A stretch of DNA of 64,000 nucleotides from an uncultured Clostridia bacterium (GCA_944366945.1 CALVWJ010000012.1:1-64000), one strand, 5' to 3'. Shown: positions 35,357 to 45,051, counted from the first letter of the stretch. Translations and numbers: made by a program. Notes: generated from the sequence alone by a model not told the origin.

Positions 35357-35914
35357 TCATTTTGTGTTGTTGCTGTCACTTGAAAATTCGTGCTCTAGTA
35401 TACTCATATAAATCTTATCGACATACTTTCCATCAATAAAAAGCACCTCAGGCAACCTTCCAACTTCAAGAAACCCTACTTTTTTATAGCAAGAGATACC
35501 TGCGAAATTGTCGGCATGGACTGTGAGATTTATGCTGTGCAGATTCATTGTTTTAAATCCGTAGTTGAGGACTAATCGAATAGCCTCGGCACCGTATCCT
35601 TTGCTTCTTTGCTCCTCGCCGCCGATAAAGATACCGATATAGGCGTTGCGGTTTAGATGATCTATGTTGTGAAGACTTATGCTTCCTATCAACATATCAT
35701 TGTCAAGAAGTACTATCGCAAAACGACGCATGTTTTGGGGTGGTTCATAAAGCCAATTCAAATCACTTTTCGATGAAACCATCAGAGGATATTGACCAAA
35801 TTCCACTGCGAGCGTTTTATCCTCATTCATCCATTTTAAATAGGTATTAACTTCATCTGCGTTGATAGGTGAAAGATATAGGCGCTCTCCGACAATTTTC
35901 TTATAGTATTTCAT
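35357..35914 (-). CDS. GNAT-family N-acetyltransferase (RimJ/RimL type)
   Basis: 185 residues. Acetyl-CoA-binding features are RNAYIGIFIGGEEQRSKGYG and the helix EAIRLVLNYGF; NLHSINLTVHADN and SCYKKVGF are the usual closing strands. Members acetylate ribosomal protein N termini, antibiotics or small amines, and the substrate here is unknown. AT-rich codon use, the hairpin segment at its 3' end and the flanking att-like repeats suggest recent acquisition. The start has a strong AGGAGG. Confidence 0.9.
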   Translation of the reverse strand: MKYYKKIVGERLYLSPINADEVNTYLKWMNEDKTLAVEFGQYPLMVSSKSDLNWLYEPPQNMRRFAIVLLDNDMLIGSISLHNIDHLNRNAYIGIFIGGEEQRSKGYGAEAIRLVLNYGFKTMNLHSINLTVHADNFAGISCYKKVGFLEVGRLPEVLFIDGKYVDKIYMSILEHEFSSDSNNTK

Positions 35915-36333
35915 TTGTAACCTCCTGTTATTTAAATTTTCTTCGTGATGCTTTCTGAACGAATTATACTATATTTCCCTTAAAATAGATAGCTATTAAT
36001 AATAAATGAAGAGGGTTTGGGGAATTCCCAACAAGCAGTTTTTACGGAAAGGGTACCCCTTTCCTATGCTTGCTACGGAACTTTTCACAAAGGCAGAGAA
36101 GGGAAAGGATAATCTGAACAGATAGCAACTTGCTTTGAAATGTTACGCAGTTAAAGAGCGTTTTTGAGAAAAAAGGTATAAACACCTTACCCCATCAGTT
36201 TTAGTGCTTATAATGCCTTTTCTGCAAGGAATATAAAAACTCTAATGCGTAAAATAAAGATGTAAACAAGATTGTCCTAAATTGCCTTTGTAGGCGTGAT
36301 AACATCGCCCTATGCTTCTGTGTATTGCCTTAT
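35915..36333. other. AT-rich non-coding stretch of the accessory patch
   Basis: 419 bp upstream of the acetyltransferase. It contains the acetyltransferase promoter region near 35950-35975 (TATACTATA-like strings) and a GGAAAGGG/CCCTTTCC dyad near 36046-36065. No gene is supported. Confidence 0.4.
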
Positions 36334-36400
36334 TTGTGGTGCTAAAATGGTGCCCAAATTTACAAAACCAACTTATACGGCGATATGAGAAGATACAAGC
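36334..36400. repeat. Att-like imperfect repeat, right copy
   Basis: GGTGCTAAAATGGTGCCC, 27 bp, then ATATGAGAAGATACAAG. This is the partner of the copy at 34985-35050 in the same orientation. Confidence 0.45.
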
Positions 36401-36532
36401 AAAAATGGGGAAACCGTTTATAATACTGGCTTTTTCTCGCTTCAATAAACACTTACAAGAAGTTACAAGACGATTTTCGTCTATAAAATCAATAAAAAAT
36501 TGAATTAATTTCGGCCGAATAGGATAAATCTC

Positions 36533-36562
36533 TTGTTTGTATACGGGGGATTGTGGTAAGAT
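36533..36562 (+). promoter_or_regulatory. Probable efp promoter
   Basis: TTGTTT (36533-36538), 18 bp, TAAGAT (36557-36562), about 90 bp before the efp start. Confidence 0.5.
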
Positions 36563-36654
36563 AATATACGGTATTATGTATCATGGCGTTGCTGTGTGCG
36601 CGCGGTGGTAAGAAGATACGAGTAACAAAAAACCACATTGGAGGAATATTCCCT

Positions 36655-37218
36655 ATGGCAATGATTATGGCAGGCGATTTTCGAAAGGGCGTAACGGTTG
36701 AGATCGACGGGCAGGTTTGGTCCATTGCGGACTTCCAGCATGTAAAGCCCGGAAAAGGCGCAGCCTTTGTGCGCACGCGGCTTAAGAACGTCATGACGGG
36801 CGCGGTGCTCGAGCGCACCTTCAGCCCAACGGACAAGTATCCCACTGCGCACATTGAAACCAAGGAGATGCAGTATCTTTACAACGATGGAGAGCTGTAT
36901 TACTTCATGGATACCGAAACATTTGAGCAGCTCCCGCTCAACCATGAACAGGTTGAAGACGCCATTGACTTCATCGTAGAAAACCAGAATGTCACCATTC
37001 GTTTCTACAAAGGAAATCCTTTCTCGGTAGCCGCCCCCAATTTTGTTGAACTGACCGTAACGGAAACGGAGCCTGGCTTCCGCGGCGATACTGCAACGGG
37101 CACTACAAAGCCTGCAACGCTTGAGACCGGTTATAAGATTAACGTTCCGCTGTTTGTAAATGAAGGGGATCGCATTCGTGTAGATACCCGCACCGGCGAA
37201 TATATGGAGCGTGTATAA
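36655..37218 (+). CDS. efp: Elongation factor P
   Basis: 187 residues. EF-P binds ribosomes stalled on polyproline and helps peptide-bond formation. The N-terminal KOW-like domain carries the loop [13 protein letters not shown] with the lysine that enters the peptidyl-transferase centre. Two OB domains follow, ending [21 protein letters not shown]. The start at 36655 is 10 bp after GGAGG; ATGs at 36661 and 36667 are alternatives. It is followed by a CD1247-type gene, as in many Clostridia. Confidence 0.97.
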   Translation: MAMIMAGDFRKGVTVEIDGQVWSIADFQHVKPGKGAAFVRTRLKNVMTGAVLERTFSPTDKYPTAHIETKEMQYLYNDGELYYFMDTETFEQLPLNHEQVEDAIDFIVENQNVTIRFYKGNPFSVAAPNFVELTVTETEPGFRGDTATGTTKPATLETGYKINVPLFVNEGDRIRVDTRTGEYMERV

Positions 37219-37255
37219 GGAATTCTAACACTATAACCGAACGGAGGTTTTACCT

Positions 37256-37657
37256 ATGGGCTATATGAAAGAAAAAGTGGCATATCTGCGCGGCCTTGCC
37301 GATGGCATGGAGATCGGTGGCGATGCGCAGAGCAAGCTGCTGCTTGCGATGATTGAAACGATGGATGAAATGGCGGGCACCATTGACGAAAACGAGGAAG
37401 CGATCATCGAATTGGATGAATGCATCGATGATATTTGCGATGAGCTTTCCGACATCGACGAATGCCTGGATGCGCTGGTTGACGATGAAGGTTGCGATTG
37501 CTGCGGAGAGGATTTCGAAGACGATTTTGTTGAAGTGGAATGCCCGCATTGCGGTGAAACCGTTTATTTTGACCAGGGCATGCTGGAGTCCGACGAGGCG
37601 TTGATTTGCCCAAACTGCAATGAGCCTGTAATTCCCAAAGCCGGTGACGAGGAATAA
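37256..37657 (+). CDS. CD1247-type acidic zinc-ribbon protein
   Basis: 133 residues. The N-terminal ~75 residues are helical and strongly acidic (repeated Asp/Glu with DECIDDICDELSDIDECLD), matching the CD1247 N-terminal domain found next to efp in Clostridia. Two cysteine pairs, CDCCGEDF and CPHCGETV, and a final CPNCNEP make a zinc-ribbon-like tail. Function unknown. Conserved linkage to efp suggests a translation-related or housekeeping role. It is 37 bp behind efp with a clear GGAGG, and a terminator follows. Confidence 0.82.
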   Translation: MGYMKEKVAYLRGLADGMEIGGDAQSKLLLAMIETMDEMAGTIDENEEAIIELDECIDDICDELSDIDECLDALVDDEGCDCCGEDFEDDFVEVECPHCGETVYFDQGMLESDEALICPNCNEPVIPKAGDEE

Positions 37658-37680
37658 TTGCTAGCAACTATCAAAATAAA

Positions 37681-37710
37681 AGCTGCCGCTCATGCGGCAG
37701 TTTTTATTTT
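37681..37710 (+). terminator. Terminator of the efp operon
   Basis: CTGCCGC/GCGGCAG hairpin with a four-base loop followed by TTTTTATTTT. Confidence 0.9.
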
Positions 37711-37720
37711 GTGCAGTACC

Positions 37721-37749
37721 TTGCAAGAAAAAACTTGGCGTGCTAGAAT
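37721..37749 (+). promoter_or_regulatory. Promoter of the AraC regulator gene
   Basis: TTGCAA (37721-37726), 17 bp, TAGAAT (37744-37749), 71 bp before the start codon. Confidence 0.7.
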
Positions 37750-37820
37750 TGAGAATACCCCATTCCAAGGCTAGAATTATCACATACTAAAAACCAGATG
37801 TTTGGAGCAAAGGTACTAAG

Positions 37821-38696
37821 ATGAATAACAAAAGAAGACGGTTTTTGTTTCAAAGTGGTGGGCATTATCATCTCTATTACCGGGACACAAAGATCAGCGA
37901 TTATGAGCAACCGCATATGCACACATTTTACCAATGTGTATTCGTAAAAAAAGGACGTATTACACAAATACAAAACGGAGAAAAATATCAACAAGTACAG
38001 GGGGAAGTATTTCTAACGCCGCCAGGGTGCGAACATAGCCTTTATGTTTTTGCAAGTGATAGCGTGTATTACTGCCTTTCTTTTTCTGAAGAACTTGCCG
38101 CAGAAGTGCTGGCTCTTTATCCTGGGATCAAGGATGATTTTTCAAATATACGCCCGATTTATACGATCTCCGAAAAATCATACCGGATGTTAGATGGAAT
38201 TCTTGCAATTTTGATGGAAGAACCGGAAAGCATAAGCCCTAACACAAAAACCGGAGGGTATCATCTTGCTTGCGCAGCAATGATTGCAGCGCTTGCGGAT
38301 GCTTTAACAGACCGGCAAACTGAAGGCCGCGAGAATTATGATGCGGAAGATGCAATGGACGAAGCAATACGGTATATTGAGCAGTTTTATAATCAAGACC
38401 TAACGATTGAGGAGATTGCGGAACGCTTTAAGTTTAAAAAAGCGAGCTTTTGCAGAAAGTTTATTCAAAAAACAGGGATTTCACCCAAACGGTATATTAC
38501 TGAAAAGAGAATTCATGAAGCCCTGCGTTTAATGGGAATTGGAAGCATTCCGCTCAACAAAATTGCCGAAGAAGTTGGGTACAATGATTTTTCTACATTT
38601 TACCGCAATTTCTGCAAGATGATGGAAAAACCGCCTTCCGAATATAGGGCGCAAGCGGAAAAACAGGCTGTGATTGAATTTATGCAGAGATTCTAA
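37821..38696 (+). CDS. AraC-family transcriptional regulator
   Basis: 291 residues. The N-terminal ~120 residues form a cupin-like sensor (EQPHMHTFYQCVFVKKG, GEVFLTPPGCEHSL). The C-terminal ~100 residues hold two helix-turn-helix motifs (LTIEEIAERFKFKKASFCRKF and KIAEEVGYNDFSTFYRNF, the latter the AraC signature). The effector is unknown. It lies directly ahead of a peptide-type ABC transporter operon whose leader is filled with TTGCA motifs, so it is the likely regulator of that transporter. Confidence 0.93.
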   Translation: MNNKRRRFLFQSGGHYHLYYRDTKISDYEQPHMHTFYQCVFVKKGRITQIQNGEKYQQVQGEVFLTPPGCEHSLYVFASDSVYYCLSFSEELAAEVLALYPGIKDDFSNIRPIYTISEKSYRMLDGILAILMEEPESISPNTKTGGYHLACAAMIAALADALTDRQTEGRENYDAEDAMDEAIRYIEQFYNQDLTIEEIAERFKFKKASFCRKFIQKTGISPKRYITEKRIHEALRLMGIGSIPLNKIAEEVGYNDFSTFYRNFCKMMEKPPSEYRAQAEKQAVIEFMQRF

Positions 38697-38717
38697 ATCA
38701 ACATTGCGATTTTTTAT

Positions 38718-38922
38718 ATTATTATTGCATTTTTAAATATCAGAAATATAGCATACATATCTATGCAAGGAAAGAATCTGTAAAAATGCAATGAAAATAG
38801 GGGATAATATGCAAAAAATGCAATTGCGCTAAGAACGTTTTAACGGTATAATCTAAAACTAAGCGGAATGATTGCATTATTGGAATTGATAATTGCAATT
38901 ATTGCAAAATGTTATTGCATAA
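38718..38922. promoter_or_regulatory. TTGCA-rich operator field upstream of the ABC transporter
   Basis: At least seven copies of ATTGCA or its complement TGCAAT occur in about 205 bp: near 38724, 38786, 38818, 38871, 38892, 38900 and 38914. Several extend to ATTATTGCA or AATTGCAATTATTGCA. Further copies occur near 38992 and 39088. The density and the neighbouring AraC gene suggest direct-repeat binding sites. Confidence 0.5.
38824..38852 (+). promoter_or_regulatory. Candidate promoter of the ABC transporter operon
   Basis: TTGCGC (38824-38829), 17 bp, TATAAT (38847-38852). The -35 overlaps one TGCAATTGC motif, as expected for activator-dependent control. The leader to 39160 would be about 300 nt long. 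Confidence 0.45.
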
Positions 38923-39159
38923 TATATTCAAACGAAAAATTGTTAGAAGCCAGAAGTAACCTGTTATTGATATGGCGCATAAGCAAATTTAATGCAAAAA
39001 GCGCAGCGTTATTGATCAAAAGTGAAAGTAGAGATAGGGCGAATTCATAATTAATCTCTACAGGTTATAACGATATATCATAGAGATGAATTGCATATTT
39101 TATGGTTGCCACCGGAGTTACCGGAAAAATAGAGGCAATAAAAGGATAAGGAGGAAAAA

Positions 39160-40848
39160 ATGAAAAGATTGCTCGCACTGTTGCTTGCATCCGTGATGGC
39201 GCTCGCGGTTTTCGCGGGCTGCACGGCGGATACAAATGTCGATGATCAACCGGATGGAACCCAAACTGAGGCTCCATCAAACGAGGAACCGGCAACGACC
39301 CCTTCTGGCGATGAAGGCGATGCGCAGGAAGGAAGCCTTTGCACGGTTTCTGAAGATTCGGACATCGTTGTTCTGAATTATGCGGATATTTCGACCTTCT
39401 TCCCGGCGAATATCACACAGTCTACGGAGTATCTCCTTGCTTCATTTGCATATGAGAGCCTCTGCGATTTCAACGAAGATATGAGCATCAAATATGTGCT
39501 CGCTACCGGGTCTGAAGTGAGCGAAGATGGGTTGGAATACACCTTTACCCTCCGTGAAGGCGTTTATTTCAGCGATGGTGCTCCCTGGAATGCAGAAGCC
39601 TGCAAAGCCAACTTTGATCTGGTTTTGGATGAAAGCAATGCTTTTATGGGCGTATGGATGCTGAGCGGGGCTATTGAGAGCTGCGAAGTGGTAGATGAAT
39701 ACACCATCAAACTGCATCTCTATGCGCCATATGCTCCGCTGCTGAATGTGCTTGCATCATACAATGGATTTGTAAGCCCGAACCTCATTGAAAAAGGTGA
39801 GGATGCCTGGAAAAACGAAGTCGTTGGAACGGGTCAATACACGCTTGCTTCTTACACCAGCGGCGAATCTGCAGTGTATGAGCTTAATCGTAATTACTGG
39901 GGCTATGATGCGGAAATCGCGGGCGAAAATGCGATTGCCTCTGATGCTGGGTTTAACTCTATCACCGTGCGCCCTGTTGCCGAAGAATCCACCCGTATTG
40001 CAATGGTGCTCAGCGGCGAAGCGGATATCATCAACTCGGTGACTGCAACCAATATCCCCAACATTGAAGCAGGCGGCGCTACTGTGATTCAGCAGCCCGG
40101 CTCCACGATCGGTTATCTCTATTTTAACTGCCAGAAAGGCGCGCTCACGGATGCCCGCGTGCGCAAAGCGATCGCGATGGCAATCGATGTAGATTCCCTT
40201 ATCAACGTCGTATACGGCGGCGCGAATCAGCCGTGCGATTCTGTTCTTGTGCCTTCCATTACAAGCTACAAGAGCATGGGCAGGATCGAATACGATGTAG
40301 AAGCTGCAAAGGCGCTTCTTGCAGAGGCCGGCTATTCAGATGGTTTAACGTTGGTAGCCTGGGAAGAAAATGACACGACCGATATTCAGCGCGGAGAATT
40401 CATTCAACAGCAGCTGGAGCAGATCGGCATTACGCTTGAGATCTACCCGATGGAAAGCGGTATCCTTGCAACGCGGGTTGGCGCATTCGATGGCGATCCG
40501 GCAGAGCAGGAATACGATCTGTATATCCGCGGCTATGGCACGGATACCTATGACCCGGATGAAATGCTCGGCCGGTACTCCACCGCTGCGTTTACGCCGG
40601 CAGGCTCCAACTACAGCTTTTACAGCAACCCTGAATACGATGCATTGATCGAGCAAGGGGCCAGCGCAACGGATCAGGCAGAGCGCGATGAGATCTATGC
40701 GCAGGCGCAGGAGATTCTCTGGGAAGAAATGCCTGTGTTCCCGCTTCATGTGAACACCTGGATTGCAGCGCATGGTTCCCGCATCGAGAACCTTACCTAT
40801 ACTTCAGTTGGTGATTTCAACTTCAATGGAGCACGCTTCGTGGGCTGA
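39160..40848 (+). CDS. Peptide/nickel-type ABC transporter substrate-binding lipoprotein
   Basis: 562 residues of the SBP_bac_5 (DppA/OppA/NikA) family. The lipobox FAGC places the lipidated cysteine at residue 21, followed by an acidic Thr/Pro/Gly-rich linker to about residue 60. Family blocks include YTFTLREGVYFSDGAPWNA, DARVRKAIAMAIDVD and the C-terminal MPVFPLHVNTW. It captures a peptide or similar ligand outside the membrane and delivers it to the permeases encoded downstream. Ligand identity cannot be read. A stable hairpin separates it from the permease genes. Confidence 0.94.
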   Translation: MKRLLALLLASVMALAVFAGCTADTNVDDQPDGTQTEAPSNEEPATTPSGDEGDAQEGSLCTVSEDSDIVVLNYADISTFFPANITQSTEYLLASFAYESLCDFNEDMSIKYVLATGSEVSEDGLEYTFTLREGVYFSDGAPWNAEACKANFDLVLDESNAFMGVWMLSGAIESCEVVDEYTIKLHLYAPYAPLLNVLASYNGFVSPNLIEKGEDAWKNEVVGTGQYTLASYTSGESAVYELNRNYWGYDAEIAGENAIASDAGFNSITVRPVAEESTRIAMVLSGEADIINSVTATNIPNIEAGGATVIQQPGSTIGYLYFNCQKGALTDARVRKAIAMAIDVDSLINVVYGGANQPCDSVLVPSITSYKSMGRIEYDVEAAKALLAEAGYSDGLTLVAWEENDTTDIQRGEFIQQQLEQIGITLEIYPMESGILATRVGAFDGDPAEQEYDLYIRGYGTDTYDPDEMLGRYSTAAFTPAGSNYSFYSNPEYDALIEQGASATDQAERDEIYAQAQEILWEEMPVFPLHVNTWIAAHGSRIENLTYTSVGDFNFNGARFVG

Positions 40849-40860
40849 TTTAGCCTAAAC

Positions 40861-40901
40861 TTTGCGGCCTTCTCTGCTCATGGGGAAGAGAAGGCCGCAA
40901 A
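40861..40901 (+). other. Intercistronic stem-loop
   Basis: A 14-bp perfect stem TTTGCGGCCTTCTC / GAGAAGGCCGCAAA without a T-run on the plus strand. It probably stabilises the binding-protein message or lowers expression of the permease genes, so the binding protein is in excess. Confidence 0.6.
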
Positions 40902-40926
40902 AATCTTATGAAAAACGGGTGATACG

Positions 40927-41853
40927 ATGCTATTATATATCATCAAGCGTTTGCTCAGCGTGATCGGTACGATGCTGCTCGTATCCGTTGTAGCGTTTCT
41001 TTTTATCCACTTAATCCCAGGCGAGCCGGCCAGACTGCTTGCGGGTGAGAAAGCGCCGCAGGAGACCGTGGATCGCATTACGGAAAAGCTTGGACTCAAC
41101 CAGCCGCTCCCCGTTCAGTATTTTAAATGGATGGGTGGCATCCTTCAAGGGGATTTTGGCGAATCCTATCGTACAGGAAGGCCTGTAACGGAAGAAATTT
41201 TTGAATCAAGATATGGAAATACCGTCCGGCTGGCGCTGGTTACGTTGGTTTGGAGCACGCTCGTCGGGCTTGTCATAGGCGTATGGGCAGGAACGCATGC
41301 CGGGAAATGGCAGGATTATTCTAGCGTTACGATCGCTGTCGCCGGGCAGGCAGTCCCTTCATTCTGGATCGGTTTGATGTTGATTTTTTTCTTGGGCGTG
41401 AAGCTGAAGTGGCTTCCAATCTCCAGCATGAGCGGGGACTGGAAATCGCTCATCATGCCGACGATTACCATGGGTGGCGGCCTTATGGCTACTGTTGCAC
41501 GCTATACACGCTCTGCCATGCTGGAAACGCTGCGGGAGGATTATACGCGAACAGCCCGTGCAAAAGGGCTCGCAGAAAACACTGTTGTGTGGAAGCACGC
41601 GTTCCGCAACTCCATGATTACTGTAATTACAATCGTAGGCGTATCCTTTGGTGACCTGCTGGGCGGCTCTGTGCTCGTGGAAGAGGTGTTTGCATATCCA
41701 GGCATTGGAAAATACCTGGTGGATTCCATCAACTTGCGTGATTATACGGCCGTGCAGGCGCTGATTCTGTTGATTTCGGCGCATTATGTGATCATCAATC
41801 TCCTGGTAGACGTGCTTTATGCTGTAATCAACCCAGAGATTAAGTACAATTGA
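40927..41853 (+). CDS. Peptide ABC transporter permease (DppB type)
   Basis: 308 residues with six membrane segments. The N terminus MLLYIIKRLLSVIGTM and the IPGEPARLL loop are typical of DppB/OppB. The EAA-type coupling loop is ARAKGLAENTVVWKHAFRN, and the end VLYAVINPEIKYN is characteristic. It forms the channel with the second permease 15 bp downstream. The start has only a modest GGGTG site. Confidence 0.94.
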   Translation: MLLYIIKRLLSVIGTMLLVSVVAFLFIHLIPGEPARLLAGEKAPQETVDRITEKLGLNQPLPVQYFKWMGGILQGDFGESYRTGRPVTEEIFESRYGNTVRLALVTLVWSTLVGLVIGVWAGTHAGKWQDYSSVTIAVAGQAVPSFWIGLMLIFFLGVKLKWLPISSMSGDWKSLIMPTITMGGGLMATVARYTRSAMLETLREDYTRTARAKGLAENTVVWKHAFRNSMITVITIVGVSFGDLLGGSVLVEEVFAYPGIGKYLVDSINLRDYTAVQALILLISAHYVIINLLVDVLYAVINPEIKYN

Positions 41854-41868
41854 TGAGGCGGTGTTGAG

Positions 41869-42753
41869 ATGAAAAAAGATGATAAGATAAAAGCTGAACG
41901 CGCCGAGATCATAACGCCATTCCAGGATTTCTGGAGAAAGTTCCGCAAGCAGAAAACGGCGGTTGCTGCTGCGATCTTCTTCGTGATTCTCGTGCTCATA
42001 GCAATCTTTTGCTATGAAATCGTCCCCTATGGAATCAATGAATATGATTATTCCGTGCCAGTGCAGGGCCCATCCGCGGAGCACTGGTTCGGCACGGATG
42101 AATTTGGCCGCGATCTGTTTTCACGCATCCTTTGCGGAACGCGCATCTCGCTTACAGTGGCGTTCTCTGCTGTTACGATTGCGGCGGTGATCGGCAGCTT
42201 AATCGGCTTGATTTCCGGCTATATCGGGGGCACGTTCGATACGGTCGTAATGAGCCTGCTTGATGTGCTTTATGCATTCCCGGGCCTAATCCTTGCGATT
42301 GCGATCGTGGCCATCCTTGGGCCAGGCTTGACCAACGTGGTAATTGCGGTTGTCATTTTCCGCATCCCGATTTTTGCACGGGTTGTGCGCAGCAATACGC
42401 TGCAGTTGAAGAATACGGTTTACGTCCGCGCGGCAAAGGGGTTGGGTGCATCCAAATGGCGCATCCTGCTCAAGCATATTTTGCCTGGTGCGATCCCGAG
42501 CGTGATTGTGCAGTATTCGCTTTCCATAAGCGGCTCGATTATGACCTGCGCGAGTTTGAGCTTTCTTGGCATGGGCGCCATGCCGCCGACTCCTGAATGG
42601 GGCCTTTTGCTGAGCAATTCCCGGCAATATTTCTTCACCAGCCTTCACTATGCGGTTTTCCCGGGGTTGGCGATTTTGCTCACGGTGCTGTGCTTCAACC
42701 TGTTGGGGGACGGCCTGCGCAGTGCGCTTGACCCGCGGCTGAGCGAACAATAA
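41869..42753 (+). CDS. Peptide ABC transporter permease (DppC type)
   Basis: 294 residues. A cytoplasmic N-terminal part with FWRKFRKQKTAVAAA precedes the first membrane helix. HWFGTDEFGRDLFSRILCGTRISL is the family block read before the second helix (quoted in pieces: HWFGTDEFGRD, FSRILCGTRIS). The coupling loop is RAAKGLGASKWRILLKHILP, and it ends NLLGDGLRSALDPRL. It pairs with the preceding permease. Confidence 0.94.
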   Translation: MKKDDKIKAERAEIITPFQDFWRKFRKQKTAVAAAIFFVILVLIAIFCYEIVPYGINEYDYSVPVQGPSAEHWFGTDEFGRDLFSRILCGTRISLTVAFSAVTIAAVIGSLIGLISGYIGGTFDTVVMSLLDVLYAFPGLILAIAIVAILGPGLTNVVIAVVIFRIPIFARVVRSNTLQLKNTVYVRAAKGLGASKWRILLKHILPGAIPSVIVQYSLSISGSIMTCASLSFLGMGAMPPTPEWGLLLSNSRQYFFTSLHYAVFPGLAILLTVLCFNLLGDGLRSALDPRLSEQ

Positions 42754-42764
42754 GGAGGCGCAGG

Positions 42765-43757
42765 ATGAAATCGAATAATATCCTTGAAGTAAATGGATTA
42801 AAAACGTATTTCTTTACGGATAACGGCACGATCAAGGCTGTGGATGATTTGAGCTTTGCGTTGAAGGAAGGGTCTACCCTTGGCATCGTAGGCGAATCCG
42901 GAAGTGGGAAAAGCGTTACATCGCTTTCCATCATGGGCTTGTTCCGCGGGACGACCGGTCGGATCGTGGAGGGGGAAATCCTTTTTGACGGCAAGGACCT
43001 TACCAAGCTTTCGGAAGAGGAACGCAGGAAGATTCGGGGCAAGGATATCTCCATGATTTTCCAGGAACCCATGACCAGCCTTAACCCTGTGCTGAAGATC
43101 GGCGAGCAGGTTGCGGAAGCGATTCGGCTGCACCAGGGCGTATCCAGGGCAGAAGCACGCGAACAGACCATCCGCATCCTCAAAGAGACAGGCCTTCCAC
43201 GCGTGGAAAGCATGGTGAACGAATATCCGTTCCAGCTTTCAGGCGGCCAACGCCAACGCGTAATGATTGCAATGGCGCTTTCCTGCCACCCGAAAATCCT
43301 CATTGCGGATGAGCCGACCACGGCGCTTGACGTTACAATCCAGGCTCAGATTCTGGATTTGATTATGCGCCTAAAAGAAAAAATCGGCATGTCGATCATC
43401 TTTATTACACATAGCCTTGGCGTAGTGGCGGAAATCTGTGATGAGGTGATCGTCATGTATTGCAGCAGGGCAATGGAAACCGGCTCTACCGTGGATATCT
43501 TTAAAAACCCGAAGCATCCGTATACGAAAGGGCTTATGGCGTCCATTCCAAAGCTCGGCGAGCATTTGGATATGCTGTACACAATTCCAGGCAACGTGCC
43601 AAACCCGCGGCATATGCCGGCAGGCTGCAAATTCCAGCCGCGCTGCCAGGAGGCCATCCCCATTTGTTCCGAGCAGGAGCCTCCGTTTTTCGATTATGGA
43701 AACGGGCATACGAGCCGCTGCTGGCTGTGCAGCAGGAAATATGGAGGTGAGCTGTAA
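42765..43757 (+). CDS. Peptide ABC transporter ATPase (DppD type)
   Basis: 330 residues. Walker A GESGSGKS, signature LSGGQRQRV, Walker [13 protein letters not shown] and the switch histidine in [10 protein letters not shown] are intact. The C-terminal oligopeptide-type extension contains [10 protein letters not shown] and further cysteines, a site that in some relatives binds an iron-sulfur cluster. It overlaps the next ATPase gene by 1 bp. It powers import together with the DppF-type partner. Confidence 0.95.
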   Translation: MKSNNILEVNGLKTYFFTDNGTIKAVDDLSFALKEGSTLGIVGESGSGKSVTSLSIMGLFRGTTGRIVEGEILFDGKDLTKLSEEERRKIRGKDISMIFQEPMTSLNPVLKIGEQVAEAIRLHQGVSRAEAREQTIRILKETGLPRVESMVNEYPFQLSGGQRQRVMIAMALSCHPKILIADEPTTALDVTIQAQILDLIMRLKEKIGMSIIFITHSLGVVAEICDEVIVMYCSRAMETGSTVDIFKNPKHPYTKGLMASIPKLGEHLDMLYTIPGNVPNPRHMPAGCKFQPRCQEAIPICSEQEPPFFDYGNGHTSRCWLCSRKYGGEL

Positions 43758-44725
43758 TGGGCAAAACGCTTCTTAAGGTAGAAAGCTTAAAGGAATATTA
43801 CCCGGTACGCAAAGGCTTTTTTGGGAAAACCGGCTACGTTAAGGCACTGGATGGTGTTTCCTTTGAGGTGAATGATGGCGAAGTGTTTGGCATCGTTGGC
43901 GAATCGGGTTGCGGAAAATCTACGCTTGGGCTTGCAATTACCAAGCTGATCGAGCCCACGGGCGGGCAAATCATCTTAAATGGAGAGGACATAACGCACT
44001 TTAACGCCCAGCGGATGCGTCCAATCCGCCGCCAGATGCAGATGGTGTTCCAAGATCCTTATGCGTCGCTTAACCCGCGCATGAGCGTGCGTGACATCAT
44101 CAAGGAACCGATGATCATTCATCATCTGGCATCATCACAAAAAGAGATGAACGAGCGAGTTGTGGAGCTGCTCCGCCAGGTAGGGCTGGATGACTACCAC
44201 GCAAATCGCTATCCGCACCAGTTTTCAGGCGGCCAGCGGCAACGCATCGGCATCGCACGTGCGCTGGCGGTAGATCCCAAGCTTATCATCGCTGACGAGC
44301 CTGTTTCAGCACTGGATGTTTCCATCCAGTCGCAGGTTTTAAATTTGATGGTAGAACTCAAACGTGCCCGCAACCTTACCTATATTTTCATCGCGCATGA
44401 TCTGAGCGTTGTAGAACATATCAGCGACCGGGTGGGCGTCATGTATCTTGGGAATTTCGCGGAAGTTGCAAGCAAGGAAGAGCTCTATGCTAACCCCTTG
44501 CATCCCTATACGCAGGCATTGCTTTCCGCAGTGCCGGTTCCGGATCCAGAAGTAAAGCGTCAGCGCATTATCCTGCCCGGCAATATTCCATCGCCAATTA
44601 ATGCGCCCAAAGGCTGCAAATTTCATCCGCGTTGCTTTAAATGCATGGATATTTGCAAAGAAGTGGCACCGCCGCGCATCCAGGTTGGGGAAAATCATTA
44701 CCTTTATTGCCATTTGTATGCATAA
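43757..44725 (+). CDS. Peptide ABC transporter ATPase (DppF type)
   Basis: 322 residues. Walker A GESGCGKS, signature [10 protein letters not shown], Walker [15 protein letters not shown] and the switch [11 protein letters not shown] are all present, and the C terminus has the [14 protein letters not shown] extension. It is the last gene of the five-gene operon and is followed by a strong terminator. Confidence 0.95.
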   Translation: MGKTLLKVESLKEYYPVRKGFFGKTGYVKALDGVSFEVNDGEVFGIVGESGCGKSTLGLAITKLIEPTGGQIILNGEDITHFNAQRMRPIRRQMQMVFQDPYASLNPRMSVRDIIKEPMIIHHLASSQKEMNERVVELLRQVGLDDYHANRYPHQFSGGQRQRIGIARALAVDPKLIIADEPVSALDVSIQSQVLNLMVELKRARNLTYIFIAHDLSVVEHISDRVGVMYLGNFAEVASKEELYANPLHPYTQALLSAVPVPDPEVKRQRIILPGNIPSPINAPKGCKFHPRCFKCMDICKEVAPPRIQVGENHYLYCHLYA

Positions 44726-44761
44726 AGGGAACCCAACTGCATTGCGTGGGAGAACAATTCA

Positions 44762-44790
44762 CCGGCGGGCGGAAAGCCCGCCGGTTTTTG
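44762..44790 (+). terminator. Terminator of the ABC transporter operon
   Basis: CCGGCGGGC/GCCCGCCGG hairpin with a short loop and TTTTT. Confidence 0.9.
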
Positions 44791-44965
44791 CATACTGCCT
44801 TTCTATTCAATGCAGAAAAACGCATAATTATGGGAAATCCCTTTGGCTATGAAAAAGCAGGGTTGAAGATTAGGGGCCAAAAGCGTTGCGGGAAGGAGAT
44901 ACGGAGGAAGATCTGGATAAATCCTCAAAACGAAAGCCACATTGAAAAATGCAGAGGAATGGGGG

Positions 44966-45037
44966 ATGCTCGGCGCGTGTGCTGCCGTGCTCCTGGGAGG
45001 CATTCTTATGGCGCTTTTCTATAGAAAGCGAGTATAA
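44966..45037 (+). CDS. Possible 23-residue single-span membrane peptide
   Basis: An ATG preceded by GAGG at 7-8 bp opens MLGACAAVLLGGILMALFY followed by RKRV and a stop. This is one hydrophobic span with a positive C-terminal end. A strong terminator begins 15 bp after the stop, showing that the stretch is transcribed as a unit. An in-frame TTG upstream could add eight residues. No homologue is recognised; it could also be chance. Confidence 0.35.
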   Translation: MLGACAAVLLGGILMALFYRKRV

Positions 45038-45051
45038 CAATTAGGAGCGTA

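Noticed and set aside
38818..38922. CRISPR-like or iteron-like reading of the TTGCA repeats
   Set aside because: Spacing is irregular and units are only 6-10 bp; no replication or cas gene is near. Regulator sites fit better.
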